From: Elusimicrobiales bacterium
Lineage (GTDB): Bacteria; Elusimicrobiota; Elusimicrobia; Elusimicrobiales; UBA9959
DNA: 64,000 nucleotides
NCBI GenBank assembly: GCA_028713125.1
Contig: JAQTOU010000002.1
Span: 610,505-674,504 of the forward strand
Direction: 5' to 3'
This document shows positions 25,745 through 35,318 of this stretch, one piece after another. Numbering within the stretch: the first letter of the stretch is position 1; every line of letters starts with the position of its first letter. The notes beneath the pieces are model-generated. The model was not told the DNA's origin. It did not search any database and worked only from the letters and a program-made list of their open reading frames with translations. The translations under genes and the position numbers were made by a program.

Positions 25745-28585
25745 TGTGCTCTCCTCCGCTTCCGGGGCAGCCGGGCTTTCCCCGGGCTTGCCTATCCTGG
25801 CTATGCGCTCGCTTAAATAGGCGAGCGATTTGTCCAGGGGGTGTTTCAGGTGCAGCCTTAAAACGCGCCTGTTCTTTGCGTCCAGGGCTTCAAAATCGCC
25901 CATGGCTTGCGCCGTTTCAAGCTGCCAGAAAGTATATTTCTCCCCCGGTATCAATATATCTTTTTTTGCCTGGTTGGTCAAGATGATGAAGAAGGCATTG
26001 TCGGGTCCGCCTTTGTGGAGCTGGCCCGAGGAATGCAGGTAGCGCGGCCCGTAGGCCAGCGTGCAGGCCGATGAAGTGTAGCGGGTGAGGTTTTCCCGCA
26101 GTTTGATAAGCTCCGCTTCCACCTTCGGGGTGTTTGGCAGATAGGCCAGCAGCCCTATGTACTCTTTTTCCCCAAGCGCCGAGAAAACCGACCAGAACAC
26201 GTCGTCGTAGCTGGCGATGGTCTTATCCGCATTCTTCAGCGCGCGAGAGGCGTAAACGGCCACTCGTTCGGCCGAGAAGTCCGGCTTGGGCGCGGCGGGC
26301 TTTTTACCTTTTCCGGCGTACTTGGCCAGGACCTGCATCGTGAGCAGCTTGGCTTCCTGGACATTGGGCTGGTCGAAAGGATTTATTTTCATCAGGGCGC
26401 CGGCCGCGGCCGTGGCGGCCTCCCAGCGGAAGAATTCCGCGCCAAGGTCGTAAGGGTCCTTTACGGTTATTGTATAGACCGGGTGGCCGGCCTTTTCCAG
26501 GGCGGCCAGGCCGGCTTCCTCTACGGCGCCGGTGAAGCCTTCCAGTTTGACGCGGACGAAGAAGCGGTCCGCCTGGTACTTGTCGGGCTCCATCAGCGGC
26601 TCGAGGCAGACCGGGATTATCCCCTTGCCCTCTTTGCCGGTGCTCTCTGCCACCAGCTGCTCCACCCAGAGGCCGAAGTATTTCAGCTTCTCCGGGAGTA
26701 TCAGCGTGAGCTTGTCGCGACCCTGCAGGGCCAGGGAGCCCATCAGGGCGCCGAGCAGGGCCCCGGGGTTTTTTTCTATAGCCGGCTCTTTGCACAGGTC
26801 GGCCGCGCTTATCGCGCGCTCTAGGAGCTTCCTGATGTCGGCGCCGCAGAGGGCCGCCGGAACCATTCCGAAGCAGGACAGCGCTGAGAAGCGCCCGCCG
26901 ATATCGGAGGGGTTGATGAAGACCTTGCGGAATTTCTTTTCCGCGGCGAGCTTTTCCAGCCCGGTGCCGGAGTCGGTGACGGCCATGAAGTTGTTCCCTG
27001 GGTTCTTGACCCCGGCTTTTTTCACCAGGCTCCAGAAATACTTGAAATGGCTGGAAGGCTCTATGGTCCCGCCGGACTTGCTGGCGAAGATGAAGAGCGT
27101 GCGCTTGAGGTCTATCTGCCCGGCCACGGAGTCTATCCAGGCGGGGTCGGTAGTGTCCAGGACGAGCAGGCGCGGGAATTTGGGGTTCTGGAAAACGCCG
27201 CGGATGACTTCAGGGGCCAGGCTCGAGCCGCCCATCCCGAGCAGGACGGCGTGGGTGAAGCCGGCCGCGCGTATTTCCTCCGCGAAATCCTCGATCTCGT
27301 TCACCCTCGCCAGCATTTTATAGGGGATGTCCACCCAGCCGAGAGCTCCGGAGATCTGCTTTTTGGCGGCCTCGTCCTTCTTCCAGAGCTCCGGGTCTTT
27401 TTTCCAGAGGCGGCCGGCGAAATTCATCGCGGCCAGTTCTTTTACGGCGGCTGAGGTGTCTATCCCGGCAAGTTCTTCCTGCATATTTTCCTCCGGCACT
27501 GCGGCTATTTCTTTCTGGATGCGGGCCAGCAGCCCGTCGTGCGAGCGCGCGAATTTCTCGATCCCGTCCTTCTCCAGGTCCTCGAGTATCGCGCCGAAAT
27601 CAAGACCGAGTTCTTTCAGCTCCGCGAAATATGCCTCGGCGGCGGCGAAGCGGGCCGCGAGCTGGCCGGCGTTGATCCTGCCGCCGGAGAAGTAGGCTTC
27701 GAGCGCTTCCTCGGGGGCGGTGTTCACGGAGCCGTCGAGAGCGAGCTCCTCCATGTAAAGGGACGGGCGGTAGGCCGGGTCCTTGACGCTGGTGGACGCC
27801 CAGAGTATCCGCTGCGGGGGTATGCCGGAGGCCCTGAAGCCCGGGCAGTAAAAAAGGTCGCGGTAAAGCCTGTAGGCCAGCAGGGAGTTCTCGACGGCGG
27901 CGCGGCCGGCCAGCTTCCGCGCGGGGCCGGGCGGCAGGGCCTTAAGCAGCTTGTCCACGGCGGTGTCTATGCGGCTTACGAAGAAGCTCGCCACGGAGGC
28001 GATCCCTTCCACGGGCAGCGAATGCTTCAGCCTCCAGGACATGGCGTGGGTGTAGGCCTGGGTAACCGCGCTGTAGCGGTTGACGGTAAAGATAAGGGTG
28101 AAGTTGACGCTGACGCCTTTTTTCAGCAGGTTCTCCCCGGCCAGCAGGCCCTGCTTCGTGGCCGGAACTTTTATCATCAGGTTCCTGCGCCCTATCCGTT
28201 CGGCCAGGCGCAGCCCCTCGGATTCCGTGCGGGCCGCGTCGAAAGCAAGCTTCGGGGATACTTCCATGCTTACGAAACCGTCCAGCCCGCCGGAGGCGTC
28301 GTAGACGGGGCGCAGCAGGTCGGCGGCGCGCTGGATGTCCTCTACGGCGAGGACCTCGAAGATCTCTTCGGCGGAGGCGCCGCCGGCGGCCAGCTTTTTT
28401 ATCGGCGCCGCGTAATATTCCCCCGCCAGGGCTTTTTCGAAAATAGAGGGGTTGGAGGTAAGGCCGGTCACCGCCCTCTCCCTTACCAGCCTGGAGAGGC
28501 CGCCGGAGAACAGGAGCTGGCGGCTGAGGTTGTCCAGCCAGAGGCTCTGGCCGGTCTTCCTTATCTCCTCCCGGGTCAGCATCAA
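25409..28585 (-). CDS. tal-pgi: Transaldolase/glucose-6-phosphate isomerase fusion with extra tail
   Basis: A 1058-residue bifunctional enzyme of the pentose-phosphate pathway and glycolysis. Residues ~1-360 are transaldolase (TGLTSNPSIF, Schiff-base lysine in LMIKVPATKQGL, ILWASTSVKDPAY). Residues ~390-930 are glucose-6-phosphate isomerase (MGGSSLAPEV, ASKSGGTIEPSS, IGGRFSALS, TGKEGKGI). Bifunctional versions usually end there. This one goes on through a Pro/Glu/Ala linker into a ~111-residue beta-rich domain from Met948, described separately. The start overlaps the rpiB stop by 4 bp, so two pentose-phosphate genes are coupled. Confidence 0.93.
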   Translation of the reverse strand: MMLTREEIRKTGQSLWLDNLSRQLLFSGGLSRLVRERAVTGLTSNPSIFEKALAGEYYAAPIKKLAAGGASAEEIFEVLAVEDIQRAADLLRPVYDASGGLDGFVSMEVSPKLAFDAARTESEGLRLAERIGRRNLMIKVPATKQGLLAGENLLKKGVSVNFTLIFTVNRYSAVTQAYTHAMSWRLKHSLPVEGIASVASFFVSRIDTAVDKLLKALPPGPARKLAGRAAVENSLLAYRLYRDLFYCPGFRASGIPPQRILWASTSVKDPAYRPSLYMEELALDGSVNTAPEEALEAYFSGGRINAGQLAARFAAAEAYFAELKELGLDFGAILEDLEKDGIEKFARSHDGLLARIQKEIAAVPEENMQEELAGIDTSAAVKELAAMNFAGRLWKKDPELWKKDEAAKKQISGALGWVDIPYKMLARVNEIEDFAEEIRAAGFTHAVLLGMGGSSLAPEVIRGVFQNPKFPRLLVLDTTDPAWIDSVAGQIDLKRTLFIFASKSGGTIEPSSHFKYFWSLVKKAGVKNPGNNFMAVTDSGTGLEKLAAEKKFRKVFINPSDIGGRFSALSCFGMVPAALCGADIRKLLERAISAADLCKEPAIEKNPGALLGALMGSLALQGRDKLTLILPEKLKYFGLWVEQLVAESTGKEGKGIIPVCLEPLMEPDKYQADRFFVRVKLEGFTGAVEEAGLAALEKAGHPVYTITVKDPYDLGAEFFRWEAATAAAGALMKINPFDQPNVQEAKLLTMQVLAKYAGKGKKPAAPKPDFSAERVAVYASRALKNADKTIASYDDVFWSVFSALGEKEYIGLLAYLPNTPKVEAELIKLRENLTRYTSSACTLAYGPRYLHSSGQLHKGGPDNAFFIILTNQAKKDILIPGEKYTFWQLETAQAMGDFEALDAKNRRVLRLHLKHPLDKSLAYLSERIARIGKPGESPAAPEAEESTMLKLTVKKNAKTTTTATKTKLVDTNEYVVVDHPKNLETITSRQYSVRIGASDCTGVDISVNDQPWQPCRNAVGYWWFDWSNLQPGTHQLVARMHKSNGEYLISKRRRCKVS

Positions 28586-29031
28586 AATCCTTTTTCCAGC
28601 TCGTCTATCTTTTTGAGGCGGCGCATGTGGCGCTCTTCGCCGGAAAATTTTGCGGCGGCGAAAGCGGCGGCGATCTCGAAGGCCAGGGCCTCTCCTATTA
28701 TCCGCGCCCCGAGGCAGAGCACGTTCATATCGTCGTGCTCCACGCCCTGGTGGGCGGAGTAAGTGTCGTGGCAGAGGCCGGCGCGGATGCCTTCCAGCTT
28801 ATTGGCGGCGATGCAGGCGCCCACGCCGGAGCCGCAGACTATTATGGCCTTTTCCGCGCGGCCGGCCAGGACTTCCCTGGAGGCCTTGGCCGCGAAATCC
28901 GGGTAGTCCACCGGTTTCTCCGCGGAGTCGGTGCCCAGATCGGAGACTTCATAGCCGGCCTTTTTAAGGAAAGGGATAAGAGCCGCTTTTAAAGGGAATC
29001 CTGCGTGGTCGCTCGCGATAGCTATTTTCAT
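28582..29031 (-). CDS. rpiB: Ribose-5-phosphate isomerase B
   Basis: A 149-residue enzyme of the RpiB/LacAB family that interconverts ribose-5-phosphate and ribulose-5-phosphate. Motifs are IASDHAGFPLK, GTDSAEKPVDYPDFA and the active-site cysteine in IVCGSGVGACIAANK, then RAGLCHDTYSA and DDMNVLCLGARI. The length is normal. It lies 6 bp after the BatE-like gene and overlaps tal-pgi by 4 bp. Confidence 0.96.
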   Translation of the reverse strand: MKIAIASDHAGFPLKAALIPFLKKAGYEVSDLGTDSAEKPVDYPDFAAKASREVLAGRAEKAIIVCGSGVGACIAANKLEGIRAGLCHDTYSAHQGVEHDDMNVLCLGARIIGEALAFEIAAAFAAAKFSGEERHMRRLKKIDELEKGF

Positions 29032-29037
29032 ATTGTT

Positions 29038-29784
29038 TTAAAGCCTCTCTATTTCGGTTTTCAGCGCCCAGCCTTTTATGCCTTCCTTCTGGAGGCCGAT
29101 CTCGTAGTAGGCTTCGTCGCCCGTGTCGAGTATCCTGACGAGGCGCCCTTCCGGGGCGGAGGCGTAGGTCTTGAACTTTTCCCCCGGCCCGCTGAGCATC
29201 CGCGTCCCCCCGGCCTTTACCACTACGCCGGAGGAACTGAAAGGCGAGGACTGCCTGGCGCCGAGCCAGACCGCGGTGAAAACGAGGAGCCCGGCCGCCG
29301 CGAGCGAAACGCGGCCGGCGGCTATGCCGCCCCTGCCGCCGTCGAGCAGGAAGGCCGCCGCGCCGGCCAGGCAGGCCAGCCAGAAAAGAAGTATGGCCGA
29401 GGCTTTGAGCTCCGTTTCCGAAACCAGGTAGTAGACATAGTGCAGCGCCGCGGGCGCGCCTTCCGGCACCAGGGACTGCCCGGTCTGGCGCAGCGCGAAG
29501 TCGAGGTTGGCCCGGATGTCCTGCGAGCGCGGGTCCAGCATGAAAGCCCTGGCGTAATTGAACACGGCGGGGCCGATGCGGTTCAGCCGGAAGAGGGTAT
29601 TGCCCGCATTGTACCAGGCCCATTGGTTGGCGGGTTCCTTGGCTATTATCTGCTTATAGCCCTCCAGGGCCTCTTCGTACTGGCCGTTCCTGTACAGGTC
29701 GTTGAATTCCGCCAGCTCGCCGCGGTCGTAAGCTCCCGCGGCCGCCGGCAGGGCTAAGAGTAAAGCCAGGAAAATTTTCTTCAT
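29038..29784 (-). CDS. BatE-like TPR protein with SH3-type end
   Basis: About 248 residues from ATG 29784, which overlaps the BatD-like stop by 4 bp (ATGA). There is a signal peptide (MKKIFLALLLALPAAAGA), TPR-like helices in ~25-95 (LYRNGQYEEALEGYKQII, WAWYNAGNTLFRLNR), one or two membrane spans at ~130-175 and a small SH3-like domain at the end (MLSGPGEKFKTYASAPEG). The order matches BatE of Bat operons. An in-frame extension to 30003 exists but would be antisense-like and lacks a signal. Confidence 0.8.
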   Translation of the reverse strand: MKKIFLALLLALPAAAGAYDRGELAEFNDLYRNGQYEEALEGYKQIIAKEPANQWAWYNAGNTLFRLNRIGPAVFNYARAFMLDPRSQDIRANLDFALRQTGQSLVPEGAPAALHYVYYLVSETELKASAILLFWLACLAGAAAFLLDGGRGGIAAGRVSLAAAGLLVFTAVWLGARQSSPFSSSGVVVKAGGTRMLSGPGEKFKTYASAPEGRLVRILDTGDEAYYEIGLQKEGIKGWALKTEIERL

Positions 29785-31619
29785 CTCAGTTCTTTCTCCA
29801 GCAGTTCCAGCAGAAGCGAATATTTCTTGGCCAGGTCGGACGCCCCTTCCGAGCCCGCCGCCTCCGGGGAGAAATGGCGCAGCTCGAGGGCGGCCCAGAG
29901 CTCGCAGATCTCGTCGAGGGAGCGCTCGGTGGCCGACGGGAAGCGGCTCTTTACCAGCCCCGCCGCTTTCCTGATGGTGAGCGCGCTCACTTTCACTCCG
30001 CACTTGTCGGAGAGGTAGTTCATGAAGGAATCGTAAAGCACGGAGACGGCCTCGTTGGCCTTGCCGGCCTTTATCAGGGCCTCGGCTTCGTCTATGTCGC
30101 GGGAGGCTTCGCTGCGCGCCTTGCGGAACCTGAAGAGGAGCGGGTTGGCCAGCTTGAAGCGGTTCATCCTGGCCAGCCAGAAGCAGAGGAGCAGGAGCAC
30201 GACCGGGACCGAGTGCGTCCAGTAAGGCAGGGCCAGCACCGAGGCGGCGAGGAAGGGCAGCAGGTCAGAGCCGGGTTTTTCGCTGACGTAGCGGATGTCG
30301 GAGCCGGAGGCCGTGACCGGCGCGCCGCCGCTGCCGGTATTGAAATTGACGCTTTTGGCGGCCTGGCCGCCCTTTTCCACTACCAGGGTGACGGGGTTGG
30401 TCTGTAGCTCGCGGTAGGAGCCGGAGCGCGGCTCGAAGAAGGAGAACTTTATCGGCGGGACGGTCTTCCTGCCCTCGCTGCGGGGGACCAGGATATAAGT
30501 GAAGGTTTTCTTTCCGCTGATCAGGTCCCCCTCCTTTTTTACGTCGAGGGAGCTCATGGTGTCGAAGACCTTGAAGTCCGGCAGGTCGGGGAATTTAGGG
30601 GCGGAGACGGCCTTCAGGTTGCCGCTGCCGTTGATGGTTATGGAAAAATTAACCGCCTCTCCCGCGCGGGCTTCGGGGCGGTCGGTCACCGCGGCGATGG
30701 TATAATTCCCGACGGCGCCGCTGAAGTCGGGCGGGGCGCCGGCGGGCAGCGGCTTTATGTCGATCGACAGGGGCTCGGTGGAAAATTCCCTGCTCTGCCC
30801 CTGCTGCCCGCTTATGGCCATGAACTTCTGGAAGAAGTTCGGGTCGAACGGGTCTATAGCCTCCTCGGAGGGAACCTGGGCGATGACGGTGGCGGACCTT
30901 ATCTCGGCGGGGCCGGGGTTAAGGGCGAAGAGGGCGGCCTTGATCTCGCTGTAGGCGTAGCGCACGCCGTTTATGTCCGTTTCGCCGTTGCGCACCGGCG
31001 GGAGGTCCTCCGAGATCAGGTTCTTGAAAGCCGGCGGCACGTACTGCGGGTTCGAGCTGAGCGGGACCGAAGTGTAGAACTTTATGCTGATATTTATCTG
31101 CTCTCCGGGATAGGCCGTTTTTTTATCGGTCTCGGCCTTGAGGAAGATCTGCTCGCCCCTGCCGGCCGCTTTGCTCTGGGCCTGCCGCTGCTGCCTGGAG
31201 GGCTGCTGCGGGCGCTGCTGGGCCGAGGGCTGCCTGGCCTTGGTGACGGTGACCTGCATCTCGTTGGTCGCCGCGTTCTCCTTGCCGTTGGAGACCGTGA
31301 TGGAAGGGATGGTCTGCAGGCCCAGGAAGCGGGGCGAGAGTATATAGGTGAAGGAGACGGAGGTGGTGATCTTGCCGTTGATTATGGAGATGCTCTGGCT
31401 GCGCCCCGAGGAGTAGACGTTGAAGCTCTGCATGTTGGGGAGCTTCGGCTCCGGCACGCTGGCCGAGTCCCCGGAGACGGTGACGGTAAGATAGAGGTTC
31501 CCGCTGATCTCCACCGAGTCGCGGTCCGTAGAGGCAGTGACGGAAAGCAGGGCTGACGCCCGGGCGGCGAGCAGCAGCGCCAGGGCGCACGAGGCAAAAG
31601 CGGCCCGGAATTTATTCAC
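29781..31619 (-). CDS. batD: BatD-like membrane protein
   Basis: A 612-residue protein with a signal peptide (MNKFRAAFASCALALLLAARASA), a long beta-rich periplasmic part (SVTASTDRDSVEISGNLYLTV; FTYILSPRFLGLQTIPSITV, repeated later as FTYILVPRSEGRKTVPPI), a membrane span near residue 465 and a helical cytoplasmic C-terminus. This is the BatD (oxygen-tolerance) architecture. It partners the VWA proteins encoded upstream; overlaps are 4 bp on both sides. Confidence 0.85.
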   Translation of the reverse strand: MNKFRAAFASCALALLLAARASALLSVTASTDRDSVEISGNLYLTVTVSGDSASVPEPKLPNMQSFNVYSSGRSQSISIINGKITTSVSFTYILSPRFLGLQTIPSITVSNGKENAATNEMQVTVTKARQPSAQQRPQQPSRQQRQAQSKAAGRGEQIFLKAETDKKTAYPGEQINISIKFYTSVPLSSNPQYVPPAFKNLISEDLPPVRNGETDINGVRYAYSEIKAALFALNPGPAEIRSATVIAQVPSEEAIDPFDPNFFQKFMAISGQQGQSREFSTEPLSIDIKPLPAGAPPDFSGAVGNYTIAAVTDRPEARAGEAVNFSITINGSGNLKAVSAPKFPDLPDFKVFDTMSSLDVKKEGDLISGKKTFTYILVPRSEGRKTVPPIKFSFFEPRSGSYRELQTNPVTLVVEKGGQAAKSVNFNTGSGGAPVTASGSDIRYVSEKPGSDLLPFLAASVLALPYWTHSVPVVLLLLCFWLARMNRFKLANPLLFRFRKARSEASRDIDEAEALIKAGKANEAVSVLYDSFMNYLSDKCGVKVSALTIRKAAGLVKSRFPSATERSLDEICELWAALELRHFSPEAAGSEGASDLAKKYSLLLELLEKELR

Positions 31620-33376
31620 CAGTCCTCCAGCCGGTCCTGCGGGGGCGGCTTGCCTTTCTGCATGGCGGCCTGCTTCATGGCTTCGGGATCCCTGGCCGCG
31701 GCTTTTTCTTTTTCTTTCATCATCTCGAGTATCTGGCGGCTCCGTTCTTTAGCTTCCGCCTTTTTCTTTTCCTGCTCTCTCTGTTTCTCTTTCTCCTGGT
31801 TTTCTTTATCCCCGCCGGATTTGTCCTCTTTCTTGTCCTGGTCGCCCTGCTTCTTTTTATCCTGGTCTTTCTTGTCGTCCTTCTTCTTGTCGTCTGGGTT
31901 CGGGCAGGAGTTCTTCTTCTGCTGCTCGAGGGCCTTCTGGAGGTTGAACTTCGCGTTCTCGTCCTTCGGGTCGAAAGAGAGGGCTTTGCGGTAGCCGGCT
32001 ATGGCCCCGGCCACGTCCCCGCTTTTGAAAAGCGCGTTGCCGCGGTTATAATGCGCCCGGGCGGCCACCTTCGGCGAAGCCGCCGCCTGATCGAAGAATT
32101 CCCCTGCCTTGGCGTAGTCTTCCTGGCGGTAATAGGCGTCGCCGATATTGAAATTAAGGCGCTTGTCAGCCGGGGCTTTCTGCATTGCGCGGGAATAATA
32201 TTCCACCGCGGCCTGCCAATCCTTCTTTTTATAGGCGGAGCCGCCTTTGCGGGCGTCGGCGCCCGGGCCGGCCGCATGCAGGGTCGAGGCGGCGGCCAGC
32301 AACAGGAGCGCGGCCGCGCCGCGTTTAAAGCGGGGCAGCCTGGCCGAGAGCTTTTTAAAGTCCGGCGGCGTAAACCTGAACCCTTTCTCCATCACCATCA
32401 ATTCTATCAAAAGCAGGAGCAGCGCCATAGCCAGCGGCCACTGGTAGCGGTTCTTGAAATTTGAGCGGCCTTTGCCCTGGCTCTTTTCCAGGTCCAGGGC
32501 GCCCACTGCCGAGCGGACCGCCTCGGCGGCGGAATCAGGGTCGGTATAGCGCAGGTAGGCCGCCCCGGTCCGGCTGGCTATTTTCATCAGCGCGGCCTCG
32601 TCCATCCTGCTCACCACGGTCTTGCCGGACTTGTCCTTCTTGTACTCCAGGGTATTGCCGATAGAGTCCGTCATGGGGACGAGGTCCCCGTCGGGGCTGC
32701 CTATACCGATGGTGAAGATCTTCAGGTTCTGTTCTTTGGCCGCTTTAAGGGAGGTGTCCAGCGCGGAGGAATGGTCCTCGCCGTCCGTTATGAGGACCAT
32801 CACCTTCTGCCCACCGTAGCGTGAGAGCATCCCGAGCACGGTCTCTACGGCCTCGGAAAAATCGGTGCCCTGCGAGGGGAGCATGCCCGGCTTCAGGCCC
32901 GAGGCGAAATAGCTGATCGCGTCCTGGTCGGTGGTGAGCGGGCACTGGATATAGGCTTCGCCGGCGAAAGCCACCACGCCTATGCGGTAGTCGGCGAATT
33001 TCTGCGCTATGGCCCCGAGCAGGAGGCGGGCGTTGGAAAGCCTGTCCGGCTTCAGGTCCCGCGCGCCCATGGAAAGAGACGTGTCCACCGCTATCACTAC
33101 ATTACCCTTCAGGTCGGTGACCGGGGAAAGCTCCACGCCCCACTGCGGTCCCGCGGCGGCCAGCGCGAGCAGGCCGAGGGCGGTAAAATAAAGCAGGCCG
33201 CGCAGGCGGCTGCGGGCCGCCTCCGGACCGGAGCCGAGCTTGTCGAAAGCGGGGCCCAGCAGGCCGCGCGCCGCTTCGAGCCGGCGCTCCTCCGCCCTGA
33301 AGCGGAAGAATACCAGCGCGGCGAAAGCCGCGGTCAGCCAGGCAAGAGTTAAAGGATATCTGAAAAGTTCCATCAC
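31616..33376 (-). CDS. BatB-BatC fusion: VWA plus TPR protein
   Basis: A 586-residue protein. Two N-terminal membrane spans precede a VWA domain with the metal-binding site VDTSLSMGARD and ITDGEDHSS. A third span lies near residue 315. TPR repeats follow at ~370-480 (AVEYYSRAMQKAPADKRLNFNIGDAYYRQ). The last ~90 residues are a Lys/Glu/Asp-rich, low-complexity tail. Separate batB and batC genes are common; here they are one. It probably forms an envelope complex with the BatA-, BatD- and BatE-like proteins, loaded by the MoxR ATPase. Confidence 0.87.
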   Translation of the reverse strand: MMELFRYPLTLAWLTAAFAALVFFRFRAEERRLEAARGLLGPAFDKLGSGPEAARSRLRGLLYFTALGLLALAAAGPQWGVELSPVTDLKGNVVIAVDTSLSMGARDLKPDRLSNARLLLGAIAQKFADYRIGVVAFAGEAYIQCPLTTDQDAISYFASGLKPGMLPSQGTDFSEAVETVLGMLSRYGGQKVMVLITDGEDHSSALDTSLKAAKEQNLKIFTIGIGSPDGDLVPMTDSIGNTLEYKKDKSGKTVVSRMDEAALMKIASRTGAAYLRYTDPDSAAEAVRSAVGALDLEKSQGKGRSNFKNRYQWPLAMALLLLLIELMVMEKGFRFTPPDFKKLSARLPRFKRGAAALLLLAAASTLHAAGPGADARKGGSAYKKKDWQAAVEYYSRAMQKAPADKRLNFNIGDAYYRQEDYAKAGEFFDQAAASPKVAARAHYNRGNALFKSGDVAGAIAGYRKALSFDPKDENAKFNLQKALEQQKKNSCPNPDDKKKDDKKDQDKKKQGDQDKKEDKSGGDKENQEKEKQREQEKKKAEAKERSRQILEMMKEKEKAAARDPEAMKQAAMQKGKPPPQDRLEDW

Positions 33377-34356
33377 GGCACCGTCCTGAAATAGGTGCGC
33401 TCCAGGATGAACAGCAGCGCCAGCAGGGCCAGCGCCGGTGAAAGGAAATAGAGGTACAGGTCGGCGTAGTTGGTGTAGGTCTTCGCCTCGAACTTGGTTT
33501 TTTCAAGGGAGTCGATCTTGCCGTAGATCTTTTCCAGGTCCTGGGCGCTCTTGGCGCGGTAAAATTCTCCGTTGGTCAGGCCGGAGATCTCCCGCAGCGT
33601 CGGTTCGTCCAGGTCCTCGTCGATATAGATCACGGGCTGCGTCGGATCTCCGGTAGAGATCTGCGCCCTGCCTTTTCCCGCCGTGCCGATGGTATAGATC
33701 TTTATGTCGTAGGCGGCCGCGGTCTTGGCCGCCAGGGAGAGGTCCGTCACCAGCCCTACGTTGGAGCGCCCGTCGGTCAGAAGCACGATAACTTTGCTTT
33801 TGGCCTTGCTCTCTTTCAGGTGGTTAACCGCTGTGACTATGGCGTCGCCTATAGCCGTGCCGTCGGCCCTGGTCATGTTCAGGTAGGCGGCTTCAAGCAT
33901 CTCCAGCACCGACTGGTAATCGAGCGTGAGCGGGCAGGTGAGCAGAGCCGTTCCGCCGAAAACCGTGACGCCGATGCGGTCGTTCTTCCGCTTTTTCACG
34001 AAGTCCGCGGCGGCTTTCTTGGCGGCCTCGAGGCGGTTAGGGGAAAAATCCTCGGCGGCCATGCTGTAGGACGTGTCCAGCGCCAGCATTATATCTATGC
34101 CCTCGGCGGGCGGGACTTCCCCGCGGCTGGCCTTCTGCGGGCGGGCAAGCGCGAAAATAAGCAGCGTTATCGCCAGCACCCTGCCCCAGAAAGGAACTAT
34201 GGAGAACAGGCGCGTCCGCGCCGTCCTGAGCGCCGGGAGCGCTGCTGGCACGCCGGCGGAATTAAGGCGCCTGGCCGACTGCGACCGCGCGATGCCGGCC
34301 AGGACCCCGAGCAGGGGCATAAGCAGGAGGATCCACGGGTGCTTGAAGAGGTTCAC
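33373..34356 (-). CDS. batA: BatA-like VWA membrane protein
   Basis: A 327-residue protein with an N-terminal span (HPWILLLMPLLGVLAGI), a second near residue 60, a VWA domain with the MIDAS motif LALDTSYSMAAEDF and LLTDGRSNVG, and a C-terminal span (LYLYFLSPALALLALLFIL). It lies between the DUF4381/BatD-type gene and the VWA-TPR gene, overlapping each by 4 bp. Confidence 0.9.
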   Translation of the reverse strand: MNLFKHPWILLLMPLLGVLAGIARSQSARRLNSAGVPAALPALRTARTRLFSIVPFWGRVLAITLLIFALARPQKASRGEVPPAEGIDIMLALDTSYSMAAEDFSPNRLEAAKKAAADFVKKRKNDRIGVTVFGGTALLTCPLTLDYQSVLEMLEAAYLNMTRADGTAIGDAIVTAVNHLKESKAKSKVIVLLTDGRSNVGLVTDLSLAAKTAAAYDIKIYTIGTAGKGRAQISTGDPTQPVIYIDEDLDEPTLREISGLTNGEFYRAKSAQDLEKIYGKIDSLEKTKFEAKTYTNYADLYLYFLSPALALLALLFILERTYFRTVP

Positions 34357-35318
34357 GGCTTGCCCCCTCCCTGTTTCTGAGCGGCCGCGGCGGCGGCCGC
34401 CGCCAGCACCCGCGCGTTCTCTGCCGCGCGGTTGAATTCCATCAGCAGTTCTTCGAGGGCGCGGGAGTCTTCAGCGGCGTCGGCTGGCTTGAGGCGGGCG
34501 AATTTTACCAGGTCCGATTTCTGCAGCAGCTCCCTGGCCCTGAGCGCGGTCTTGATATCCGCCCCGGTTTTTTTAAGCTCGCGGCCCAGTACCGCGGTGG
34601 TCATCTGGGCGGCGTCTATCGAGAACTCCTCGGCCAGGTAGAAGCGGAGCACGGAGGTAAGGCCGGTATAAAATTCTTTCAGCTTGCCGGCGGCGGTCAG
34701 CGGGGACTTCTCAAGGCCGTCCAGGCGGTCGCGGGCCCTCTGGTAGGGCGACCGGGAGTCCAGCCAGGCGAGGCCCGGGGCTCCCGCCGCCGTCCGCCCG
34801 CGGCGGCGGTAAAAATAAATCGCCGCCGCTGCGGCCAGCGCCAGCGCAAGCAGCCAGAGCCAGGGGATATAGCGGAAGGGCGGGTAGATATCCCGGATGC
34901 CCTCCCCCTCTTTGGTTTTGAAGAGAGGAAGAACCTCGACGGTAAAGGAGGAGCTTTTTACCTCCGCGTCCGCCGGGGCGTCGGCGCCGGAGAGGCGCCA
35001 GGAGAGGGCCGGGAAGGTGCTTATCCCGAGGGCGAAGGCCCTCGCCTCGATCTCGAAAGTCTCGGTCTTGCGGCCGTCCTTTTTTGTTTCGCCGGTCCTG
35101 GTAAAGGAGACCAGTTCGAACCCGGAGCCTTCGGGGGCGGAGGTATCCGGTTTAAGGAGATAGTTTTCCGGCAGGGAAGCCTCGACCTTGAACTTGAAAG
35201 AGTCCGCCAGCTTTATTTTGCCCGCCGGCGGAGTTACGTTCAGCGACACGGCTTCCTGCGCCGCGGCGGGCGCGGAGGCCAGGAAGGCTGCAAGCAGCAG
35301 GATGGTCGTTCGCCTCAT
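34353..35318 (-). CDS. Membrane protein of the Bat operon, DUF4381/BatD-like
   Basis: A 321-residue protein with a signal peptide (MRRTTILLLAAFLASAPAAA), an Ig-like beta periplasmic domain (to ~145), a membrane span (WLWLLALALAAAAAIYFY) and a helical cytoplasmic part ending in an alanine run. The layout fits the small BatD/DUF4381-type proteins found between DUF58 and VWA genes. The exact family is uncertain. Confidence 0.75.
   Translation of the reverse strand: MRRTTILLLAAFLASAPAAAQEAVSLNVTPPAGKIKLADSFKFKVEASLPENYLLKPDTSAPEGSGFELVSFTRTGETKKDGRKTETFEIEARAFALGISTFPALSWRLSGADAPADAEVKSSSFTVEVLPLFKTKEGEGIRDIYPPFRYIPWLWLLALALAAAAAIYFYRRRGRTAAGAPGLAWLDSRSPYQRARDRLDGLEKSPLTAAGKLKEFYTGLTSVLRFYLAEEFSIDAAQMTTAVLGRELKKTGADIKTALRARELLQKSDLVKFARLKPADAAEDSRALEELLMEFNRAAENARVLAAAAAAAAQKQGGGKP

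Noticed and set aside
29785-30003. N-terminal extension of the BatE-like gene
   Set aside because: It overlaps the BatD-like gene fully, lacks a signal peptide and is replaced by a good start at 29784 with a 4-bp overlap.
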